Positions 7,663-16,789 of a stretch of DNA of 64,000 nt are shown one piece after another. The notes beneath the pieces were generated by a model. The model searched no databases and had not been told where the DNA came from. It was given only the letters and a program-made list of their open reading frames with translations. The DNA comes from Paenibacillus sp. yr247 (lineage in GTDB: Bacteria; Bacillota; Bacilli; Paenibacillales; NBRC-103111): contig NZ_FNIF01000018.1 of assembly GCF_900103825.1 (NCBI RefSeq), positions 1 to 64,000 of the forward strand, given 5' to 3'. Position numbers and translations under genes: made by a program. Position 1 is the stretch's first letter; every line of letters starts with the position of its first letter.

Positions 7663-8577
7663 TTATCTCAAGAAATCAATCAAGCTGGGTTGGATGATTT
7701 TTGCTCCTGTTGATAACGATGCTTGATATACATTTTCATCCGTTTTTAATTTAGTGATGGTTTCCGCCATATCGGCATCTTCTGTTTTGCTGCTAAGATC
7801 AGTAAGGTTTAAGTCTAAATCCTTGAGTCTGTTATCCATGAGATCTATACGGTTAGCTCGCGCACCTACTTCAGATCGTACCGTTTGAAAATTGTCAAAT
7901 CGTTTTGATAGATCGGTCATTAACCCCCTTGCCACAGTCAAATTTGCCGGTGTTCCAGGAGGACTTGGAGAGAAAGCATCATGCAGACCCTTTAAAATTT
8001 TAAATAAATTGTCGTTGTTGCCCGGAGCTCCAAACACTTCATTTCCTGTTTGATTTATTGGAATGTTTATACCAGCAGATACCTGGTAGCTTATCTTCTG
8101 ATCATCCGGTATATCTGATGATGCTGTGGCAAGCGTATAAGGCTGTTTATCTGTAAATTGTCCATTAAATGTATATTTTCCATTTATTTGATCGTTTCCA
8201 AGACCTACTGCGGTTTCATATAATTGTCCAATTTCGATACCAATCGCATCAAGCGCCGATTGTGGATTAGTTCCGTTTAGTCCTTGGACCGTTAATTCTT
8301 TAGCCTTTTGCATGACGTCATTTATTTGTGATAGGACGGTGTCTGTATGATCAACAGCAGATTTAGCAGCATCAATGTTTCTTTGATATTGATCGTTAAT
8401 GGAAATCTCACTTCGATAACGAAGTGCATAAGTAATTCCTACTGGATCGTCCGAAGGTTTATTGATTTTTCTCCCAGTAGAAAGTTGGTTTTGGCTTACA
8501 CTCATCCGTTTCACATTATTACTTATATTGCTAAGTAACTGGGATTGAATCATTCCTTGAGTCACTCTTAAGACCAC
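7663..8577 (-). CDS. flgL: Flagellar hook-associated protein 3 (FlgL)
   Basis: FlgL forms the ring joining hook and filament, on the filament side. The 304-residue product has the N-terminal flagellin-like domain (MIQSQLLSNISNNVKRMSVS, then LSTGRKINKPSDDPVG) and a C-terminal helix of the same fold. The start is taken at GTG 8577 because AGAGGAGG lies 8 bases upstream; an ORF-extending ATG at 8601 overlaps the flgK stop and precedes no ribosome site. It follows flgK by 24 bases within the flgM-csrA operon. Confidence 0.93.
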   Translation of the reverse strand: MVLRVTQGMIQSQLLSNISNNVKRMSVSQNQLSTGRKINKPSDDPVGITYALRYRSEISINDQYQRNIDAAKSAVDHTDTVLSQINDVMQKAKELTVQGLNGTNPQSALDAIGIEIGQLYETAVGLGNDQINGKYTFNGQFTDKQPYTLATASSDIPDDQKISYQVSAGINIPINQTGNEVFGAPGNNDNLFKILKGLHDAFSPSPPGTPANLTVARGLMTDLSKRFDNFQTVRSEVGARANRIDLMDNRLKDLDLNLTDLSSKTEDADMAETITKLKTDENVYQASLSTGAKIIQPSLIDFLR

Positions 8578-8601
8578 TATAAATACCTCCTCTACGTACA
8601 A

Positions 8602-10167
8602 TTATCTACCGACTGTCCCCATACCGTTAATCACTTTATCTAGCATTTCATCGAAAGTAGTCATAACTCTTGCCGCAGCTGAGTAAGAATGTTGAAACTT
8701 AATCATATCGGACATTTCTTCATCTAATGAAACTCCACTTACGGACTGTCTTCGGCTGTCTACTTGGTCTACGAGCGCTTTTTGGTTATCTAATTGGCGG
8801 GAGGCTTCTTGAGCCTGAACGCCTAGTTGGCCTACAATGGATCGGAAGAAGTCATCCACTGTTCCTGAATTTAAAATTGCCCCGGAATTGGTTGGATCAA
8901 AATTAAATTTAGTGTCCTTCAGTTGGCTCATCAATAACGCTAAAGTATTATTTCCTTTTGTAACTGTTTCAGCCGCACCTATTCCATCAGTTCTAAGTGA
9001 TGTTGCAATTTTCGAAGTGTCTTTATCGATTACGGGATTTAATTGAAAGCTCTCAGCTGTAATATTGGAGAAACCTGCTTTAGCAGTAAAGAAATCCTGC
9101 GCGCCTTGAACCGGATTATCTAATGTATATCCTAATTTATGAAGACCGTTTAATCCTTTTACAGTAACTGTTAGATCGCTAGAAAGCTTTCTTGCTGCGC
9201 CAGTATAAGTTATGTTGTTCAATACTGTATTATCAGGCAAGACTGAGCCTTTAGGTATAGTAATCGTAATGTCGCCGTTAGCAATTGAATTTGCTAAAGT
9301 GTCCAATTGCGTTTGATAGTCAGCTACAAATTTATCTCTAGAGACTATCATGCCTTGTACTTCACCGCTATTCAGATTACCTGAAGAGTAGTCGGACATT
9401 AATGAGGCTGAAGTGGTCGCATTGACAATATCACCAGTTACTAAATTTGTATTCCCCATATTAATGGTATACCCATCAGGTGTATCAAGAACCTGTACGT
9501 TTACAATCTTCGACAAATTATCGGTTAATAAGTCCCTTTGGTCTCTTAAATCATTGGCATCGTCGCCTAAGCTTTCGATTTTTTTGATTTCCAGATTCAA
9601 ATTCGCAATCGAAGAAGAAACTGAATTGATTTCTTTTGATTTTAATTCAATATTATTGGTCAAGTCTGATTGTAAATCTTTTAATTTATCGCTTGTAAAA
9701 TGAAAAGCATCTGCCAATGCTACTGCATTTTCTCTCACGATTTTACGCCCTGCTACATTTTCAGGATCTTTACTCAGGTCTGACCATGATTTCCAAAAAT
9801 TTTCTAAAACTGTTCGGAGTCCCGTATCCGAAGGTTCATTCACTATCGTCTCTAACTTTTCAAGTGTATCCGATTGGATATTCGAGCTACCAAATGCCTT
9901 ATTCTCATTCCGATATTGATCATCCAGAAATTTTTCTCGAACTCTAGTAATTGAGGTTACCTCAACCCCTGTTCCAAGTTGACCAGGCGCATTGGAGCGG
10001 TTTATGCCAAAGGCTTCAATTGGGATACTTTCGGTCATATTGACAATTTGCCTAGAGAAACCAGGCGTGTTGGCGTTAGCAATATTATGTCCCGTTGTGT
10101 TAAGTGCTGCTTGTTGAGTGAATAAGCTACGTTTAGCCGTTTCCAGCAAATGAAATGTGGATCTCAT
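8602..10167 (-). CDS. flgK: Flagellar hook-associated protein 1 (FlgK)
   Basis: FlgK forms the first ring of the hook-filament junction. The 521-residue protein has the flagellar rod-family N-terminal motif (LNTTGHNIANANTPGFSRQ near residue 22) and the C-terminal SGVSLDEEMSDMIKFQHSY helix region, which are the paired D0/D1 segments of exported axial proteins. ATG 10167 has a good AAGGAG site. Length is normal for Gram-positive FlgK. flgN, encoding its probable chaperone, ends 12 bases upstream. Confidence 0.96.
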   Translation of the reverse strand: MRSTFHLLETAKRSLFTQQAALNTTGHNIANANTPGFSRQIVNMTESIPIEAFGINRSNAPGQLGTGVEVTSITRVREKFLDDQYRNENKAFGSSNIQSDTLEKLETIVNEPSDTGLRTVLENFWKSWSDLSKDPENVAGRKIVRENAVALADAFHFTSDKLKDLQSDLTNNIELKSKEINSVSSSIANLNLEIKKIESLGDDANDLRDQRDLLTDNLSKIVNVQVLDTPDGYTINMGNTNLVTGDIVNATTSASLMSDYSSGNLNSGEVQGMIVSRDKFVADYQTQLDTLANSIANGDITITIPKGSVLPDNTVLNNITYTGAARKLSSDLTVTVKGLNGLHKLGYTLDNPVQGAQDFFTAKAGFSNITAESFQLNPVIDKDTSKIATSLRTDGIGAAETVTKGNNTLALLMSQLKDTKFNFDPTNSGAILNSGTVDDFFRSIVGQLGVQAQEASRQLDNQKALVDQVDSRRQSVSGVSLDEEMSDMIKFQHSYSAAARVMTTFDEMLDKVINGMGTVGR

Positions 10168-10179
10168 AATGGCACTCCT

Positions 10180-10680
10180 TTACGCTTTCGTATCGAACCA
10201 ACCGGTTCTTGCAGACGTTTGAAACTGCTGATGAGGATTACTGTATACGGCATCTTGTTCGGGAGTATTCATCAACAAATTTATAGAATAATCAACAAAT
10301 GATAACGAATGCTCGATTAGATTTTGATTTAACTCATTGATCTGTTTTAATTCCTTAATCTTATTAGATAATCTCTCATGTACATCTGTTAGGCTCTTCT
10401 TCTCTTCAGCCTTAAAAATTACTTTGATTAAATCACTGACTTTAACTCGCGGGTCAGGCCTATACCCTCTTGACAGCAAATATTCGCCAATCAATTGAAT
10501 TCGAAGTTGATTAATTTCCTCAATCCGCTTAATCAATTTGCTCTCTTTAAGGACAATTTGATTTAATCGATCTACCCGATTGTCCACGAGAACCGGTGTT
10601 TTTTCCATGGAAGTCTCCAATAGGGCATCATGAAGGACAATTAGCTCCTCTATCGTTTCCACAATGGCTGAAATAGACAC
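10180..10680 (-). CDS. flgN: FlgN-type export chaperone
   Basis: FlgN proteins hold FlgK and FlgL in the cytoplasm before export. This 166-residue, largely helical, charged protein fits the FlgN family (YvyG in Bacillus) and sits directly between flgM and flgK. Translation begins at GTG 10680 with AGGTGG upstream. There is no signal peptide or membrane segment. Sequence similarity across the family is weak, so position contributes strongly to the call. Confidence 0.88.
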   Translation of the reverse strand: MSISAIVETIEELIVLHDALLETSMEKTPVLVDNRVDRLNQIVLKESKLIKRIEEINQLRIQLIGEYLLSRGYRPDPRVKVSDLIKVIFKAEEKKSLTDVHERLSNKIKELKQINELNQNLIEHSLSFVDYSINLLMNTPEQDAVYSNPHQQFQTSARTGWFDTKA

Positions 10681-10709
10681 TCGAAACCACCTATTCTCTG
10701 TAAGATATA

Positions 10710-10988
10710 CTATTTGTTATTACGTAAATAAGGGAACAACTTCTCAGCAATTTTGCGGGCTTCTACATGATATGTTCCCGCAGATACGGATTCCTTGAGT
10801 TCTTGAATACGTTGGTTTTGTTCATTACTGCGAACTGCTGATGTACTTTCCAGTAATTCTTTTGCCTCAGCAGAGATTTGCACTTCATCTTTTCTTTTTT
10901 TCTTTTCCGTTCCGTTTACAGATCTGCTTTCATTGTTTTGTATATATTTGTTGATATTTCCAATTCGTTGATTTTCATTGATTTTCAT
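10710..10988 (-). CDS. flgM: Anti-sigma-D factor FlgM
   Basis: FlgM binds sigma-D and keeps late flagellar genes off until the hook-basal body is complete. The 92-residue protein has the typical layout: an N-terminal INENQRIGNINKY segment, a basic linker, then the conserved DEVQISAEAKELL and a C-terminal helix ending VEARKIAEKLFPYLRN. A sigma-D promoter lies immediately upstream, so flgM would be in its own regulon, as in Bacillus subtilis. It opens the operon flgM-flgN-flgK-flgL-yviE-fliW-csrA. Confidence 0.95.
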   Translation of the reverse strand: MKINENQRIGNINKYIQNNESRSVNGTEKKKRKDEVQISAEAKELLESTSAVRSNEQNQRIQELKESVSAGTYHVEARKIAEKLFPYLRNNK

Positions 10989-11023
10989 AGGTTACACCTC
11001 ATTATCCCTTTAATGAACAAAAA

Positions 11024-11049
11024 CCGATAATCGTTAATACTATTATCGG
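11024..11049 (-). terminator. Hairpin overlapping the flgM promoter, possible terminator of the comF/yvyF transcript
   Basis: CCGATAAT and ATTATCGG form an 8 bp stem with a 10-base loop, followed on the minus strand by TTTTTG. Its 5' arm is the sigma-D -10 element itself. It could end transcripts arriving from comFC-yvyF while leaving the flgM promoter functional. Confidence 0.55.
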
Positions 11050-11070
11050 CATCCGGCATATGAAACTTTA
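11043..11070 (-). promoter_or_regulatory. Sigma-D promoter of the flgM operon
   Basis: TAAA (11067-11070), 16 bases, GCCGATAA (11043-11050) on the minus strand is a near-perfect sigma-D promoter, about 55 nt before the flgM start. Bacillus subtilis flgM also has a sigma-D promoter here. Confidence 0.85.
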
Positions 11071-11087
11071 TATCTTTCCATTTATGA

Positions 11088-11513
11088 TTATAAGTGCCTG
11101 TCCTTCAAACGATCTTTAATATTAAAAGCACCCCTGCTATCTTGTGCGTTTAACTCTTTCCTCCGCAGCTCATCTTCTGTATTGTTCCTCACATCTTTGG
11201 CTAACTTGCTTCGGCAAGATTCGCATATCGTTTTATCTCTAATCAATGTACCGCATACTTCGCAAGGGTAGGACATGTTTGGCGCATTCATAATCGAAAT
11301 TCGTCCTTCACGGATGAATTTCGTTATCTGTTTGATCGAAACTTCTGTTGCTTCGCTCAAGTCGTTAATGCTTGTACCTTTATTTTCACGTACGTACTTC
11401 ACACATCGCTCATATTGCTGATCTATTTCTTTCACACAATTCGAACATATGTCATTAAAGCCTTTGACAAATATTTTCCCACAGCGTGGACAATTAGCTA
11501 CATTCATGCCCAT
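11088..11513 (-). CDS. yvyF: YvyF-type flagellar operon protein with two zinc-ribbon-like modules
   Basis: This 141-residue protein belongs to the flagellar operon protein family found just before flgM in Bacillus (YvyF). It has an N-terminal Cys4 module (CPRCGKIF, CSNCV), a central helix-turn-helix-like segment (ISINDL/VSIKQITKFIREGRI) and a second Cys4 module (CEVCGTLI, CESCR). The arrangement suggests a small nucleic-acid-binding regulator, but no function is established. The start at 11513 follows AAGGGGG; the Met two codons later is an alternative. Confidence 0.9.
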   Translation of the reverse strand: MGMNVANCPRCGKIFVKGFNDICSNCVKEIDQQYERCVKYVRENKGTSINDLSEATEVSIKQITKFIREGRISIMNAPNMSYPCEVCGTLIRDKTICESCRSKLAKDVRNNTEDELRRKELNAQDSRGAFNIKDRLKDRHL

Positions 11514-11621
11514 TATAGGCCCCCTTCTATTATTCCCAATAACCTATTAATAATTCCAGTTTACCGCAATTCGACAGCGGTTGCATATTAATATGTTTGA
11601 CAGATGGAGTCGTTATTCCTG

Positions 11622-12404
11622 CTACCTTGCCCACGTTAGTCCGAATATTTCAGCAGAAAAATACGCCCGGAGAACCTTGGCACACTGATTCATCGTGCTC
11701 CCTGTCGTATAAACATCATCCACAATATATATAACGAACGAACTTGCGGGGCAACCGACCATTTCATCATGAATCGCCTCATTCAATTCAAAAACATGCT
11801 CTAAATCGTCCAGCCGTTCACTCCTTTTCTTAAAGCTTTGTTTATCCGTATGCTTTGAACGGGTAAGTAGCCGTACAACGGGGAGTCCCAGTCTTTTACC
11901 TAGTTCTACAGCCATCTGCTCCGCTTGATTAAAACCTCGTTCCAGCATTCTACGCTCGCTCACTGGCACGAAGGTGATAAGCTCCTGCACAGAATCAGAC
12001 TTCGCATGCAACGTATCCCTGTCCATTTGTAATAAGCGATAAGAATGAACAAGCATTTGCCCTAGCACGCCTTTCAAGCGCTCATCCCCACGATACTTGT
12101 AACGCGCTAATAACCCCTTCATCGTCTCATCATATCTTACTGCGCTGCGGCTTCGTAAGAAATAGGAATGCTGCCTCCGTTGACAATCTGAGCATGTTTC
12201 CCCTCGTCCACAAGTTGGACATAGCGCTTGTCGAATCCACGGTATCCGTGTATAACATGAATGACATAGTCCTAATTCGTTTACCTGTAGGACACTGTTC
12301 TGTTTACAAAGTAAGCATTCTTCTTTTCTAGGGCTAAGCAGTGAATGCATCGCTCCTAACGCTTTTTTCATCCAAATTGCTCCAACAAATTGCCGATAAC
12401 TCAT
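11622..12404 (-). CDS. comFC: ComFC family phosphoribosyltransferase-like competence protein
   Basis: ComFC proteins are needed for DNA uptake in naturally competent bacteria and act with the ComFA helicase in the cytoplasm. The 260-residue product has an N-terminal zinc-binding part (CLLCK, CHSC, CPTCGRGETCSDC) and a C-terminal phosphoribosyltransferase fold with the PRPP-binding loop VDDVYTTGST near residue 228. The stop codon of comFA directly abuts the ATG, so translation is coupled. comFB, present between the two in Bacillus subtilis, is absent. Confidence 0.95.
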   Translation of the reverse strand: MSYRQFVGAIWMKKALGAMHSLLSPRKEECLLCKQNSVLQVNELGLCHSCYTRIPWIRQALCPTCGRGETCSDCQRRQHSYFLRSRSAVRYDETMKGLLARYKYRGDERLKGVLGQMLVHSYRLLQMDRDTLHAKSDSVQELITFVPVSERRMLERGFNQAEQMAVELGKRLGLPVVRLLTRSKHTDKQSFKKRSERLDDLEHVFELNEAIHDEMVGCPASSFVIYIVDDVYTTGSTMNQCAKVLRAYFSAEIFGLTWAR

Positions 12405-14294
12405 TCATTTCCCCCTTAGTAAATATCCCTGTTTACGTGCAATGCGGTTCATTTTTTGAATTTGTCGAACAGCCTCCTTCTGTGAGTACGTGATTTCTTT
12501 TGCTGCAAAATAAACCTTCCCGGCTGGATCATCCTTCGACCTCCCCGCTCGTCCTGCCATCTGAACAAGTGCCGCTTCATCAAATAACTTCGAATCCGCA
12601 TCAAAAATGAACACATCCGACTTGGGTACAGTAATACCTCGCTCCAAAATCGTTGTTGTAACCAGTAAACGAATATCTTTGTTTCGAAAACGTTGGACCT
12701 TTTCAGTTCGGGATGGATCCTTTGATGAAGTTCCCTCAACGCACACAGTGGTTCCCCTTCTGTCAGGACTTAATTTTACTCTTAGCAGTTCGACCAATGG
12801 CTCCACCAACTGAATGTTGGGGACGAAGACAAACACCTGCGCACCCCGGTCCACCGAAGCCAACACCTTAACAAATAACGAATTCGGCAAATTTTGCGAT
12901 TGAATCGATTTCCTCAACGATGGAACTGCTACTAGCTGTGGGACTGGCAATGGATGCCTATGAAAGCGTACCGGCACCCGAACATGCGCCAGTCGGCCCC
13001 GATCGGCAGCCTGCCTAACGGCTTTCGGCGGCGTAGCCGAGAGCAAGATATTAACACCACTCAGCTTGCAGACTTTAGCCGCCGCATAAGCAAGCATGGG
13101 ATTGTTATGGTAGGGAAACGCATCAATCTCATCGATAATGACAAGATCAAAAGCCTCCTGAAAACGCATAAGCTGATGCGTCGTCGCAATTGTGATCTGC
13201 CCCTGCTCCCATCGCTGCTCGCTTCCACCATACAGCGTCACGACGCTGTAGTCGGTGAATGCGTGCGCTATTCGAGGCTGCAGCTCCAGCACCACGTCTT
13301 TGCGTGGTGTTGCGATTAGTACACGCCCCCCTCTGGCGACGGTGTGATGGACCAAAGGATAGATCATCTCCGTCTTTCCCGCGCCGGTAACCGCCCAGAT
13401 CAAAAACCTCCGGGGAGTCCGATGGTTCGTGAAATCCCCGCTTATATAGCGCAGTCCCTCCAAAGACGCCCTCGCCTGAGCCTCACTGAGCCCCCATGAC
13501 TCAATATAGCCGTTCAGATGTTCATCCCTCTCCTCGCCACCTCCCCAGCGAGACTCCGACATACTCTCCCGAGCAAGCGCTATTTCCTCTGCACGCCCAG
13601 TAACTAGCAAAGAACAAAACCTCGCTCGCCCCATGGTTAAGCACTCCTCACAATAGGGGCAAGCTTGTCCGCAATGTAAGCAAGATGACCAAAACATGCT
13701 CTCCTCGCCACTGCCGCAACGCTTGCAGCGATAAGTTGTCCTTTTCCTAAACCCGTCGCGCCAATCTCGACGTTCAGCAATGAAAAGGCCACTCCCCACT
13801 TCTAAGTCCCCGTTGAGTTGAGCAAGCTGCAGATAGGATAGCCAAGCATCCCCTGTCCCCAGATCTATTCCGGCTGAAACCAACAGCTGTTGAAACTCCT
13901 CAACAAGCAGCGACCTGCCGCTGCAAGCGTTCGCAATCTTGACATATACACCCGCATCGAACGCTATACTCGGGAACATGCCTATCTGCCAATTCTCATA
14001 ACGAACCATTTTCATTTCAAAAGCTTCACTGTTCGGTAGGTTACATTCTTTTGCAAGCAGTCGAAGCCGCCCCAGCATTCTCTCGTCACTCATTCCGGAA
14101 GCGAATGAACCATCGCTTTTAAGCTTCTTAAGCATTCGCACACCTTGCCCTAACGAAATAAAAGGTTCGAACAGTACGAGGCCGGCGTCGGCTGCGTAAT
14201 GCTCGAACCAATATTGAATGTCTGTCTTTGAGTGAATCGTTAAGCGCCATTCCCACTCTATTCCCAAACAAACTGCGTAAAGTTGAACCTTCAT
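12405..14294 (-). CDS. comFA: ComFA-like DEAD-box DNA helicase for transformation
   Basis: ComFA is the ATP-dependent helicase that helps draw single-stranded DNA into the cytoplasm. The 629-residue protein has an N-terminal extension, a four-cysteine zinc module (CKRCG, CLHCGQACPYCEEC) around residues 185-220, Walker A AVTGAGKTEM near 303, the DEID Walker B near 392, LLSATPP (motif III) and a C-terminal helicase domain with QMAGRAGR (motif VI). ATG 14294 has a TAAGGTGG site. The N-terminal 180 residues are less conserved than the core. Confidence 0.95.
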   Translation of the reverse strand: MKVQLYAVCLGIEWEWRLTIHSKTDIQYWFEHYAADAGLVLFEPFISLGQGVRMLKKLKSDGSFASGMSDERMLGRLRLLAKECNLPNSEAFEMKMVRYENWQIGMFPSIAFDAGVYVKIANACSGRSLLVEEFQQLLVSAGIDLGTGDAWLSYLQLAQLNGDLEVGSGLFIAERRDWRDGFRKRTTYRCKRCGSGEESMFWSSCLHCGQACPYCEECLTMGRARFCSLLVTGRAEEIALARESMSESRWGGGEERDEHLNGYIESWGLSEAQARASLEGLRYISGDFTNHRTPRRFLIWAVTGAGKTEMIYPLVHHTVARGGRVLIATPRKDVVLELQPRIAHAFTDYSVVTLYGGSEQRWEQGQITIATTHQLMRFQEAFDLVIIDEIDAFPYHNNPMLAYAAAKVCKLSGVNILLSATPPKAVRQAADRGRLAHVRVPVRFHRHPLPVPQLVAVPSLRKSIQSQNLPNSLFVKVLASVDRGAQVFVFVPNIQLVEPLVELLRVKLSPDRRGTTVCVEGTSSKDPSRTEKVQRFRNKDIRLLVTTTILERGITVPKSDVFIFDADSKLFDEAALVQMAGRAGRSKDDPAGKVYFAAKEITYSQKEAVRQIQKMNRIARKQGYLLRGK

Positions 14295-14337
14295 TGCCCA
14301 CCTTACTCTCTTTGTTAAATAAGATATTTGTAAGCGA

Positions 14338-14739
14338 TTACTGCCAACTGACAGGGATCTTCACAAGATCATCCCGATTGCTAAGATGAACAACGACCAC
14401 TGACTCACTGTCATGTTGACGCAAATATTGGTCAACTGCATCATAATCAGTCTGGCATCGCAGCTCTAGCGAATGGTTATGGGATAGTCGCTCAATGATT
14501 TTCTTCGTATCGTCGGACGACCCTTCATCAAAAATCGTTGCCGTCACTTCATTTCCTTTTATGCGCGAGAAGAAAAATAAAGAGCGAATATACCATTCAA
14601 TCTGGTTTTGATTATTTTTGGTGACGAGTAGAACTTTAGCTGACTTCTTACTTCCGCCCTTACGTGTCCCGAGCAATAGATGAAGCAAAGCAATACTGAT
14701 TCCGTAGCAACCCAAGATCCAAAGTAATCCTATCAACAT
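14338..14739 (-). CDS. Small membrane-anchored protein with a GT2-like fragment
   Basis: I do not recognise a named family. The 133-residue product has one N-terminal membrane helix (about residues 2-24), a basic stretch, then a soluble part resembling the start of a GT-A (family 2) glycosyltransferase: VLLVTKNNQNQIEWYIRSL, then FDEGSSDDTKKII, similar to the DDGSxDxT nucleotide-binding loop. The protein ends where a full enzyme would continue to its catalytic DxD and acceptor parts, so activity is doubtful. ATG 14739 follows AGGGAGGG. It lies between degU and comFA. Confidence 0.75.
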   Translation of the reverse strand: MLIGLLWILGCYGISIALLHLLLGTRKGGSKKSAKVLLVTKNNQNQIEWYIRSLFFFSRIKGNEVTATIFDEGSSDDTKKIIERLSHNHSLELRCQTDYDAVDQYLRQHDSESVVVVHLSNRDDLVKIPVSWQ

Positions 14740-14802
14740 ATCGGATCCCTCCCTTATCTGCAGTGTATGCTGCAAAAGGAAGTGAGGTTCCAACAAGGGT
14801 TC

Positions 14803-15528
14803 TTACAGGGTTACCCAACCATTTTTGATCGCGATAATAACCGCTTGTGTACGGTCATCAACCTCCATTTTTTGAAGGATGCTGCTGACATGGTTTTTCA
14901 CCGTTTTTTCGCTGATATAGAGGAACTCCCCAATCAGTTTATTGCTTTTACCTTCCGCCATAAGACGAAGAACTTCTGCTTCCCGCTTTGTTAGAGGGCT
15001 ATTTCCATTATGTATGTATTTAAAACCTGAATCTTTGACGCCTTGTCCGGAACCAACCACACCGACATCATCTAAATAGGTCATACGTCTGAGTTGATTA
15101 ATGAGCTTGCCGGTAACTTTCGGGTGAATAAAGGCATGACCAGAGACAACAGAACGAATCGCGTTAATGAGCGACTCCGCTTCCATGTCCTTCAGCAAAT
15201 AGCCGGAAGCACCTTTGCGAAGGGTCTCGAATACATAGCTCTCATCATCATGAAGCGATAGAATGATGACTTTGATATCAGGAAAAATAAGCTTTAAGCG
15301 CTCTGTAGCGACAACACCATTCTCAAGCGGCATGTTAATATCCATGAGAACAATATCAGGCGTGATTTGATTGCACAGCTCGATGACCTGAATGCCGTCA
15401 CCGCACTCACCGATGACTTCCATATCATCTTCCATATTAATAATTCGTTTAACACCTTCGCGAAACAGCTGATGGTCGTCCGCAATGACAATTCGTGCAT
15501 TGCGTTTATGGCTCTCCGTGTTGTCCAT
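14803..15528 (-). CDS. degU: Response regulator DegU
   Basis: DegU is the response regulator paired with DegS. In Bacillus it controls competence, motility, secreted enzymes and biofilm genes according to phosphorylation. The 241-residue product has a receiver domain (IVIADDHQLFREGV; phospho-acceptor Asp near residue 61 in VLMDINMP; conserved Lys in YLLKD) and a LuxR/NarL-type HTH (LTKREAEVLRLMAEGKSNKLI, VKNHVSSILQKM). ATG 15528 follows AAGGAGG at 9 bases and overlaps the degS end by 23 bp, giving translational coupling. Confidence 0.95.
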   Translation of the reverse strand: MDNTESHKRNARIVIADDHQLFREGVKRIINMEDDMEVIGECGDGIQVIELCNQITPDIVLMDINMPLENGVVATERLKLIFPDIKVIILSLHDDESYVFETLRKGASGYLLKDMEAESLINAIRSVVSGHAFIHPKVTGKLINQLRRMTYLDDVGVVGSGQGVKDSGFKYIHNGNSPLTKREAEVLRLMAEGKSNKLIGEFLYISEKTVKNHVSSILQKMEVDDRTQAVIIAIKNGWVTL

Positions 15529-16693
15529 TCTGATTTTCCTCCTTGTTCTCTGCACCGCCGCCGATTGGGATTAGCATCGTAATTTTGGTTCCTGAATCCT
15601 TTTCGGATTCTAGAACCATCGTGCCTTCCAGCAGCTCAACACGCTCACGCATGCCCAGCAAGCCGAAATTATTCCCTTTGGCTATTCTCTGTTCTGTCTG
15701 CGGCACGTCGAAGCCAATCCCGTTATCTACCACGTAGATTTGTACTTGATCAGGTTCCAGTGTGAGTTCGACAGATAAGAAAGTAGCTTTCGCATGTTTA
15801 ATTACATTTGATAGAGCTTCTTGCACTAGTCGGAAAATAGCAATTTCAAGCCCAGATGGAATACGAGTCTGCTTGCCTACGAGATTAAATCGCGTGCGAA
15901 TTCGATACTTCTCTTCGAAATCCTGTACATACTTACGCAGAGTCGGAACGATGCCTAGGTCATCAAGCGCCATCGGACGGAGGTTGAAGATGATCTTACG
16001 AACTTCTTCAAGCCCCCCTCTGACTTGGCCCTTCAAATCTACTAATTCTTCCCTAACCGCGGGAATATCCTGCTTAACAAGCATGCGCTGCGCAATTTCG
16101 GTTCGAAGCACCACATTAGCCAAGGTTTGAGCCATCCCGTCGTGAATTTCACGCGCGATTCGCTTTCGCTCTTCCTCTTGTGCCAAAATAATTTTCAAAC
16201 CGAGCAGCTGCCTGTTTTTGGCGGATTCTAATATACGAGTGACCTGATTGAGATCACCGGATAAATATTCCAGTACGACATTCATCTGTGAGACGATCGT
16301 TTCAGCCCGCTCTACCTGCTTGTCCACATTTTTAGTTCGAACTTGCAGATCATTGCGTCGAGCCTTCAGATTATTTTCTTTTTCCCTGGCGATTGTGAGC
16401 TGTAATTGAAAAGCAATAGCCGCTTCATAAGCAATCTTAATATCTTCCTCACGGTACTTATTGAAATCACGACTGACTTCTGTGAGTCGAATGCGAGAAC
16501 GCTTGTAATCCTTCTCCAACTTGTCGACCAGCTCGATCGTGACATTCGTTTCATACTTAATGTCCTCAAGCTCACGAGTGAGCGACTCTTTTTCCAAGCG
16601 AGAAGCTTCAGCGATTTCAAATATTTGATATTTACTGCTCTCCATGACGTTAATTGCGTTTTTTATGACACGATCTATAGCGTCTGGCTGCAA
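15506..16693 (-). CDS. degS: Sensor histidine kinase DegS
   Basis: DegS is a soluble histidine kinase that phosphorylates DegU. The 395-residue protein has an N-terminal coiled-coil sensor region (about residues 20-165), the HisKA_3 phosphoacceptor motif ERKRIAREIHDGMAQTL with its His near residue 182, and a C-terminal ATPase domain (VVDNGIGFD; FGLLGMRERVELLEG). No membrane segment is present, as expected for DegS. The likely start is TTG 16693, 11 bases after GGAG; no in-frame ATG lies nearby. Confidence 0.94.
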   Translation of the reverse strand: MQPDAIDRVIKNAINVMESSKYQIFEIAEASRLEKESLTRELEDIKYETNVTIELVDKLEKDYKRSRIRLTEVSRDFNKYREEDIKIAYEAAIAFQLQLTIAREKENNLKARRNDLQVRTKNVDKQVERAETIVSQMNVVLEYLSGDLNQVTRILESAKNRQLLGLKIILAQEEERKRIAREIHDGMAQTLANVVLRTEIAQRMLVKQDIPAVREELVDLKGQVRGGLEEVRKIIFNLRPMALDDLGIVPTLRKYVQDFEEKYRIRTRFNLVGKQTRIPSGLEIAIFRLVQEALSNVIKHAKATFLSVELTLEPDQVQIYVVDNGIGFDVPQTEQRIAKGNNFGLLGMRERVELLEGTMVLESEKDSGTKITMLIPIGGGAENKEENQNGQHGEP

Positions 16694-16789
16694 ATGAAAC
16701 CATGCTCCTTTTATAAAACAATATTAGAAATTAGTCTACCCCATATTGTATCATAGTTTTTCCATTTTGCAGTGGACTTCTAGCACTAT

